Origin: Pelobates cultripes
Lineage: Eukaryota; Chordata; Amphibia; Anura; Pelobatidae
Reading direction: 5' to 3'
DNA: 64,000 nucleotides
Assembly (NCBI GenBank): GCA_933207985.1
Contig: OW240913.1
Span: 274,676,539 to 274,740,538 of the forward strand
Below are positions 57,814-64,000 of this stretch, piece by piece. How positions within the stretch are numbered: position 1 is the stretch's first letter; each line of letters begins with the position of its first letter. A model generated the notes under the pieces. That model was not told where the DNA came from. It did no database searches and saw only the letters and a program-made list of their open reading frames with translations. A program made the translations under genes and the position numbers.

Positions 57814-58439
57814 TAAATGTTTAACTGTCTTATTTCCGATGGAAATAGATAGTAAACATTTTGCTATCACATTGTAACTCTCTGATTCGCCATCCAGATT
57901 CTGGATCCACCTGTCATGTGGGGAAGCGTACCTGATCATTTTAGGATTAGCGATCTGCTTTAACAGACTTCTGCTAATATAGCTGTTCTCACTCTGTAAG
58001 TCCAGCTTTGCATTCCTACTTCTTCCTAAGTCATGTATTTGCATAGGAAAGAATAAGTTGTTATTAACCCTTTCAATTCTGGCAAGGAATTGAGCATGAC
58101 CTGCCAGATCTACAGATTCAACATAGTCCCTGTGGAGAGAAATGGTTAAAACATCACCTTCCAGAGAGACATTCTGGATCCTCTCTGGAGCAATTCTTAT
58201 GGAATGCTCATCTACAGGCGCGATTACATCATTCACCTGCAGGATAGTCACGTCAGGTGACTGACTATTCCTAAAATGTACCTCAATCGAGTCAGGTCTT
58301 TCTTCTATCACATGGCAGTTACGATCAGATTGAACATGTGATTTCTCATAGGTTATGGGAACCTTAGCTTGTGACCATACAATTCCATTTACACAGTCAA
58401 TAATTGTGTTAAGTCTTCTGAGTATGTCTATACCCAGAA
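57814..58439 (-). pseudogene. Protease linker and second protease-like domain (right copy)
   Basis: Equivalent to 54770-55380. One continuous frame links the end of the first protease domain, the beta-rich linker and the start of the dead second domain (LDLQSENSYIS), without the 16-base deletion seen on the left. It is cut by the gap at its 3' side. A single-base loss in a G run near 58452-58455 shifts it from the upstream protease frame. Confidence 0.75.
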
Positions 58440-59228
58440 TCAGTCGGTCATAGGGAGATCTACCACTATTACCGGGTGTCTAAAGGTTTTGTTACCTATT
58501 TTAAACTTTAACCAGGTATTGCCAATAACATGAAGGGCATTTCCTCCTACACTCAACAGAGCATTGGGGAAACCTTTTAGCTTCGGCTTATCCGTTGCTA
58601 AGTCCATTACCTGCTGGAAGTAGGTATTGGATAAGATAGTGGCTTGTGAACCAGTATCTATTAACCCTTTAAAAGGCTGGGGTAGCGAATCCTGTATTTC
58701 TACAGACATGTAGTACCTTCCTTCATGTTCTTCTAATTCACATAAGAATTTAGAATGTGTCAACATATTACTTGTTTTCCATACATTACCGGTCACAGCA
58801 GTAGTTTCTACCTGTACTGAGGAATGCTCAGTCTTACCCACAGGCCCATCCTTCTTAGGAATATCTTGAACTGTCAAGTGGGAACTAGTGGTCGGCATCT
58901 CATCAGTTAACCCTTTCAGGTCTGGATCCTGGAAACTTGTGGCTGCTGGGGCTATTTTAGCCTTTGGCTGAAATGAAAAAACAGAGGAACACGTCGCGCC
59001 TCCTTCACCCGGAAGTGAAGTGACGGTATAGGCAATAGGTTTTCTAACACAACTATTGTTTGTTTGACTGTTAGTACTTGGAAAGGAAACAGGGTTAGGC
59101 ATTACATCTACTGATAACCTAGCCTGTTTAGTCACAGTGGCTATTATTGCTGCGGCACCTGTTGTTGTTGCTGCGGTTGCACAGGTAGTTCTGCAATTGG
59201 AGCTATCCCTAAAAAGGATTTCTGGCAA
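58440..59228 (-). pseudogene. pro: Endogenous retrovirus protease (right copy)
   Basis: 262-codon frame covering the pre-protease region and the protease with LIDTGSQATIL. It starts by overlapping the gag end in another frame. It terminates early at VVDLPMTD because of the one-base deletion in a G run, before the LILGIDIL motif. Confidence 0.85.
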
Positions 59229-60495
59229 AGACTTCGTTAATCTTTGTCATTCCCTCCATTAATTTGCCCATCTGGTCTGTCAATTGACCAACCTGACGAC
59301 ACAAATTATTTCCCCCATTGCCGTTTTGTCTTTGCCCATTAGAATTTGGCTGGGATGGCTGAGACTGTTGGGAGTTACTGGAAGCAGATTGGTTATTGCT
59401 GTTTCCATATCTCCTATTTCCCTGAGGATTCCTTCTCCATTGGGAATTGCCTTGGTTTTTATTAACCCAGGGGCGTTTATTCCCATTGGCATTGGATTTT
59501 TCAGAGTTATTAGAGGAGTTTGCAGAATTGCTTCTGGTGTTTTCCTGTTTCTGAGGTTTTGGTGTTTTCAAAACCTCGGAAAAGGTCCTCTTTTTCTGTT
59601 GGGTTTCTAAACCTAACTGAATTTTAGTCTCTGTCACCATTTTATCACCAGGTTTCTTAACCTTTGGCTGATTTTCGTCATGTGCATGGTGTATAGTGTA
59701 CAACTTCATGCACTGACTGACTAGCCATTCTAATGGTAACTTACAATCATAATCTCTTGCGAGATTCATTTGTATGTTTACCGGCATGGCATGAAAATAC
59801 AGATCTTTGAAGTCTGTGCTTTCATACCTGGGTTTTCTTTGGGCCACGGAGTATGCATTTTTAAGAATTATTAAAAATTCTCTGGGGCTTTGTTCTGGAC
59901 GGCACTTTAAGTTATAAAGCGCCTTCTTTGCAGAGGCAATGGTTTTATACTTACCATATTCCATGATTATTTCATATTTAATCTTGGACCAGGACATTAA
60001 CTGTATAGCTTGAAGACTTTCTAGATAAACACGGCACATTGAATCAAAGGTCCATGTAATGAACCATTTCTTATGAATGTCATCATACATGCCCAATGAA
60101 TTCATTGCTCTATCATAATTTTCCAGATGTTCAGATATGTTTCCTGAACCTCTAGAAAATTGTGGGACAGTCTCTCTAAGGAATTTGATGACCTTTGGTG
60201 TTTCATAAACAGGCGTCGTTGATTTACGATCTCTGTTTCTGTGTTTGGGTAAACGTCTATGCGATCTGTCTGCTGAAGAGGAATTAGACCCGTACAACAG
60301 TGCAGATGGCATATCAGTTACATGGCCTTCAGAGTGGACAGTGCAATCACTTTCACTCCCATCACTCTGAGCTTCTTGTTCACTGTCACAACTCTGATCT
60401 GCAATTCTGCCAGTGTACAGAACCATGTCTGTTTTCATTCCTATCACCTTGAATCTGATTCTTTCTGTCAAGCTTGGCCAGGACAGTCTTTTCAA
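59209..60495 (-). pseudogene. gag: Endogenous retrovirus gag C-terminal part (right copy)
   Basis: 428-codon frame matching the left gag copy at about 97%. Same capsid-like region and the same basic Asn/Gln-rich tail without zinc knuckles. Two breaks: a 5-base deletion near 60400 (compare 57312-57317) disconnects it from the N-terminal frame, and a missing base in an A run near 59213 ends it at NPF, before the Pro/Gln tail. Confidence 0.85.
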
Positions 60496-61177
60496 ACTGT
60501 TCTGCCCAAGATTGCCAAGAATCTATAGGTGTTTTCTCAGAATTACTCACATCTTTACTTAGAGACTGTTTTATGAAAACCTGGTTTGGTGTGGGAAAAC
60601 CATAATAAGGAGGGGATTTACAGATAGTCTTTTCTTGCATTTTTGTGCAACTTTTTGGCACAGAATGATGACTACCAACCTCACTGTCTAATTTCTGACT
60701 CTCCTTTTCATACTCATCCAATTGCATTTTAAGCTGATTTATTTCCTGTGCATATTTATCCATCAAAGCTTTCATTTCTTTTTCATGATCAGCCTGACGA
60801 GTTTTATGCTCAGCAAGTAAATCTTGGTATTTCCCATTTTGAATGCCCAAATCATCACTGTACGTGTCCAATTTGGCATTCAATGACTTGTTTTCATCAC
60901 ACACCTTAAGAAGTGCTGTCATAAAGAAAGGCCAAGAGTGTATTATGTACGCCATTTTCCTTTCTATGTTCTTTTGTTCAGCAATTTCTTTAAGATATAT
61001 GATGATGTGTTCATCAGTTAGAATGGTTTGTTTAGCTTCCCATTCTATGCTTTTCAACCAAACCTCATAGGTTGCATCATTTTTCATATGTTTATGAATA
61101 TGAACTAGAGCATGTTTTCTTAGGTCTTCAATTATTTCAGTATTATCTGTTACAGATTTATCACTGCCACTGGCCAT
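60386..61177 (-). pseudogene. gag: Endogenous retrovirus gag N-terminal part
   Basis: Likely start at the ATG at 61175-61177 (MASGSDKS); the frame is open 22 codons upstream but begins in leader sequence. An N-terminal alpha-helical domain is followed by a predicted coiled coil (about 115-190, Lys/Glu-rich heptads such as KMQLDEYEKESQ). The region around 60600-60700 differs strongly from the left copy (57540-57713), so the two gags are different variants. The frame is lost near 60400 by the 5-base deletion. Confidence 0.85.
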
Positions 61178-61295
61178 TTTTATTTTTATTTTATTGATTA
61201 ATCTCAATACAAAACTCTTTTCTATATTAAGATTAAATTGCATGAATTACACCAATATTATTATTATATATGAAATACAATTTCAACTTAAACGA

Positions 61296-61317
61296 TCTCA
61301 GCACCGTGCCTCCAATA
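61296..61317 (-). promoter_or_regulatory. Primer-binding site region
   Basis: Two to three bases after the LTR end, the minus strand reads TGGAGGCACGGTGCTGAG, which begins with the TGG complementary to a tRNA CCA end. I could not identify the tRNA from memory. Confidence 0.6.
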
Positions 61318-61834
61318 TGTGGGGATATTTATGGGATAATAATAGTAACAGTGAGAATTGCCCACTAATTCAATTCTCAGATCCCAAAGAACGTTTATCG
61401 TGTTAAGTGGAATGTATTTCATATAATTAATATCACAATGTATAAAAATAGATTTTATTTATATGACAAATTAATTAATAATAATATTATGCAACATGCA
61501 TGACAGTAATCAATGAATATCCAGTATAAAATGGTATGCAATACAAAGGAATGGGTATTACGTTTCAATGGCTAAACGGCATTATCTGTCAAGACTTCTA
61601 CGATTTATGATTAGCTTTCACAGACTGAAAGTTAAACTTTTCACAGAAGAACAGAATTCCTCAGAGTGCAGCGTAAGGTCGTAAAGTTTAGCAGACAGTT
61701 AGAATAACCCTTTCAATGCTGGCTAGATCTCCTAGGTATTTAAGATCTATTCTTATGTAATTTTTAAATAAAATAACATTTAAACCAGTTTAAATTCATT
61801 TTCTTAAACCATCCATAAGAGAATTTACCATTTT
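61318..61834 (-). repeat. 5' LTR remnant (3' third only) of the retrovirus
   Basis: Matches 47593-48105 of the complete LTR, but stops after TTACCATT, where the full LTR continues ATATAAGCAG. The upstream U3 portion, with the promoter, is missing and replaced by an inverted copy. Confidence 0.88.
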
Positions 61835-62042
61835 ATACTGGATATTCATTGATTACTGTCATGCATGTTGCATAATATTATTATTATTGATTGTCATATA
61901 AATAAAATCTATTTTTATACATTGTGATATTAATTATATGAAATACATTCCACTTAACACGATAAACATTCTTTGGGATCTGAGAATTGAATTAGTGGGC
62001 AATTCTCACTGTTACGATTATTATCCCATAAATATCCCCACA
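61826..62042 (+). repeat. Inverted copy of the LTR end
   Basis: Reverse complement of 61318-61536 (about 217 bp, near identical). It ends ATCCCCACA at 62042, the same LTR terminus as at 61318 and 47593. The joint at 61826-61832 shares TACCATT with the LTR sequence. Confidence 0.9.
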
Positions 62043-63355
62043 CTAATAAACTCTTCATACATTTTTCAGTTTCTGTAGTTAGCGGATGTCTAAAACCATT
62101 GCAAGCCAACTTCTGCAGCTTATTTTAATTTATGTGAAAAATATTGTACATCTGCTAATTGAGATAATGAATAATGAGAATGATTATGCAAGCTTTGAAA
62201 AGTACTGATAATGACTGACTGTGAATGATAATTAGGGATTGTAGTAAATTTTAATTTGCAGTCGTGTTTACATCTGTACTGTGTATTTTCACTATTTCCA
62301 GAAAAATTATTTTGTGTTAAAATAAATGAATTTCCACGCGGTTTACTATTGTGAGTATATCATTATGATTTACTTTTTTCAGCAGAGCTCCCTGTTTTAT
62401 CATTTGATTGGATGTATTTCCCCATCACAATTCTTTGATATATTTTGTGATTGCTGCTATATCAGGCTTATTTTTCATGTACCTCTTGAATCTGATGTAT
62501 TTGTATGTGGGAGGAGGCTAGCAGTAAGGAAATATACTTTAAAGAAATCTTCCAACCACAAACCCCAGAAAACCTGCAGGTTCCACTTTGAAATTATTTT
62601 TAAAGGCTGAAGCTCCTCGTGTAGCTTCTCATTTGTAAACCAATTTTGTCTCTAGAGCCAGCGATATTCTTATTGTCAGAGGGTAAAAGCATTCCCTAAC
62701 TGGAAAGAGCAAGGCAATGAATACCTATTACCCCCGAGCAGAAGATCATTACTTATTTAATATTACTTTTATGATCTTGAATAGACTGCTATTTACCTTA
62801 CACTGAAGCATGTCTATTGTTTGAACTCGTATAACTTCAAAAAGGGCTACGCAGTCAATTGAGTATTTACATCTGGAGGCCGGCAAGGCTAATGGGCTTT
62901 ATAATTTGTCTATGTAGCCACAGGACATTGATTTTGATGTAATAGAATTTGTGACCGATATGCAGTGTATGGGAAAATATAAATAATGTATAGCTTTAGA
63001 AGGAGCAAAGAACAAACCATATTGTGAGTAAACATAGAATAAGCTAGTTTATTTATTTACACTGAACAATTAAGCCCTGTGCCCTAACTCCCACTACTTT
63101 TGGGCAACAGCAATGGCTTGAGTATTCATCAGCTTACATACATAGTAAAAAACAACAAACAAAAAAAAGTTACCTGTGCACTATCCCAAATTCCTATGCA
63201 CATTTAAATAACTGGAGGAATAATTCCAGTGGCCATTAAAGTGTAAGCTCACCTTGTCCGCCAAAGCAAACCAATTAGGTGAGCCCTACACTAACAATGC
63301 AAAAGGCAAAATCTCTAATAAGACAACAAATATTCTTAAATTATCCCTACAGCAG
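62043..63355. other. AT-rich non-coding DNA
   Basis: No coding frame or element recognised. Confidence 0.5.
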
Positions 63356-63460
63356 GGCTTGACACATCCCAGGTGCCAGGTGTCTGGAATTTGTTGGACT
63401 ATTCAGCTCCCGAGGTGGTCGACTGCCTATGAGTGGAGGTGGCTGGCCGGCTCATAAAGA

Positions 63461-63939
63461 TATAAAAAACAAGAAAAAATGTTGATAACTTAACTTAATT
63501 AATCAATCAACGGCTTCCCAAAGTAACCCTCCCAGTTGGTCACTGATAAGTAGACGTATGGAATATAGAAAAAAATGGGATACAGCTGCAAACCTAAAAA
63601 GATATGAAAAACAAAATAACATAGTGTAGTATCCTCTTAAACAGTGTATGATGTGCCAATATAATGCACTCACAGAATGTCAGGATAACAATCGCCTGTG
63701 GGGTCTTTTACTTAGTCCCTGAGGAGGTTCCAATATTGGAAGAAACACATAGGACTTATTTTTGTCTTATATATTTTTTAACCATTGGCAATAAATTAAG
63801 TTTTTTTTTATTTTATCATTTTCCTGATTACTGCTTTGTCCAAACTCCTGAATATTAAAAAAAGGAAGGAGAGGAGGATTCCTATTTAGCCCCCCCAGTG
63901 CTATCGGAGGAGGCACCCTACAGGCGATTGTTATCCTGG
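63461..63939 (+). mobile_element. Insert with inverted repeat and hammerhead-like motif
   Basis: Contains 20-bp inverted arms (63681-63700 and 63919-63938, one mismatch) and a hammerhead-like core at 63719-63746. Flanked by a 13-bp duplication. No ORF. Probably a non-autonomous Penelope-like derivative. Confidence 0.5.
63717..63756 (+). ncRNA. Hammerhead-ribozyme-like motif 5
   Basis: CTGAGGA (63719-63725), a perfect TTCCAA/TTGGAA stem II (63728-63741) with a 2-base loop, then GAAAC (63742-63746). The core has G for U at the fifth position. Confidence 0.4.
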
Positions 63940-64000
63940 CGGCTCATAAAGAGCATGGGCGTGCATGCAAGCGGGAGGCCGGCCAGCTCAGTCAAAGCAC

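Larger units (their letters stand above)
63356..64000. mobile_element. hAT-like sequence interrupted by a hammerhead-bearing insert
   Basis: CAGGGCTTGACACATCCCAGG at 63356 resembles a hAT terminus. The sequence is split after 63460: CGGCTCATAAAGA occurs at 63448-63460 and 63940-63952, a 13-bp duplication bracketing a 479-bp insert. The right end of the hAT-like sequence lies beyond the window. Confidence 0.5.

Noticed and set aside
56050..58311. 753-codon ORF running through the N gap
   Set aside because: The gap length keeps frame by chance; the left part is gag and the right part is protease from the other copy.

Overview
This is a 64 kb piece of a vertebrate nuclear genome, most likely an anuran amphibian. 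The evidence for that is the transposon repertoire: a DIRS fragment, two different L1/Tx1-type LINEs, CR1/L2/Rex-type LINEs, a chromodomain Ty3/gypsy element, a rare Ty1/copia remnant, a DD37E Tc1/mariner element, hAT and TTAA-type MITEs, Penelope-like hammerhead motifs, and an env-bearing endogenous retrovirus. I see no convincing host protein-coding exon. The only possible host gene feature is a GC-rich, splice-donor-terminated segment near 21.5-21.8 kb that could be a non-coding first exon. Nearly every long reading frame belongs to a mobile element, and most are broken.

Left third (1-20.3 kb). A DIRS RT/RNase H remnant (1-680, minus) is followed by an unclassified repeat. Next is a set of nested insertions: a chromodomain gypsy element (LTRs 2032-2619 and about 17697-18172, sitting in a TCTA microsatellite), split in its integrase by a GC-rich L1 (4914-16765), itself split by an AT-rich L1 (5919-12496). 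Both L1 insertions carry clear target-site duplications. A 1.6 kb hAT-like element (18694-20310) full of minisatellite DNA follows.

Middle (20.3-47.6 kb). Mostly non-coding DNA dense in small elements: a foldback element with a hammerhead-like core (22989-23219), TTAA MITEs, a TA-flanked element with internal palindrome and minisatellite (28510-29359), a copia RT remnant (about 30.0-30.8 kb), a Rex/L2-type LINE (31.0-33.3 kb, minus), two LTRs related to the gypsy family, and a DD37E Tc1 element (40416-43876) that was hit by a retroposed copy, which in turn holds a foldback element with a hammerhead-like core.

Right third (47.6-62 kb). One endogenous retrovirus on the minus strand: 5' LTR remnant, gag, protease, reverse transcriptase with two RNase H domains, integrase, env, 3' LTR. 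Its pol has a tandem protease-like arrangement and a degenerate first RNase H followed by an intact-looking second one. Its env has a furin-type site directly before a hydrophobic fusion peptide but no C-terminal membrane anchor. It is interrupted by a 100-N assembly gap flanked by two roughly 3 kb gag-pro copies, and its 5' LTR ends in a large palindrome. Frameshifts and stops indicate it is not an intact virus. The last 2 kb is non-coding DNA ending in a hAT-like sequence split by another hammerhead-bearing insert.
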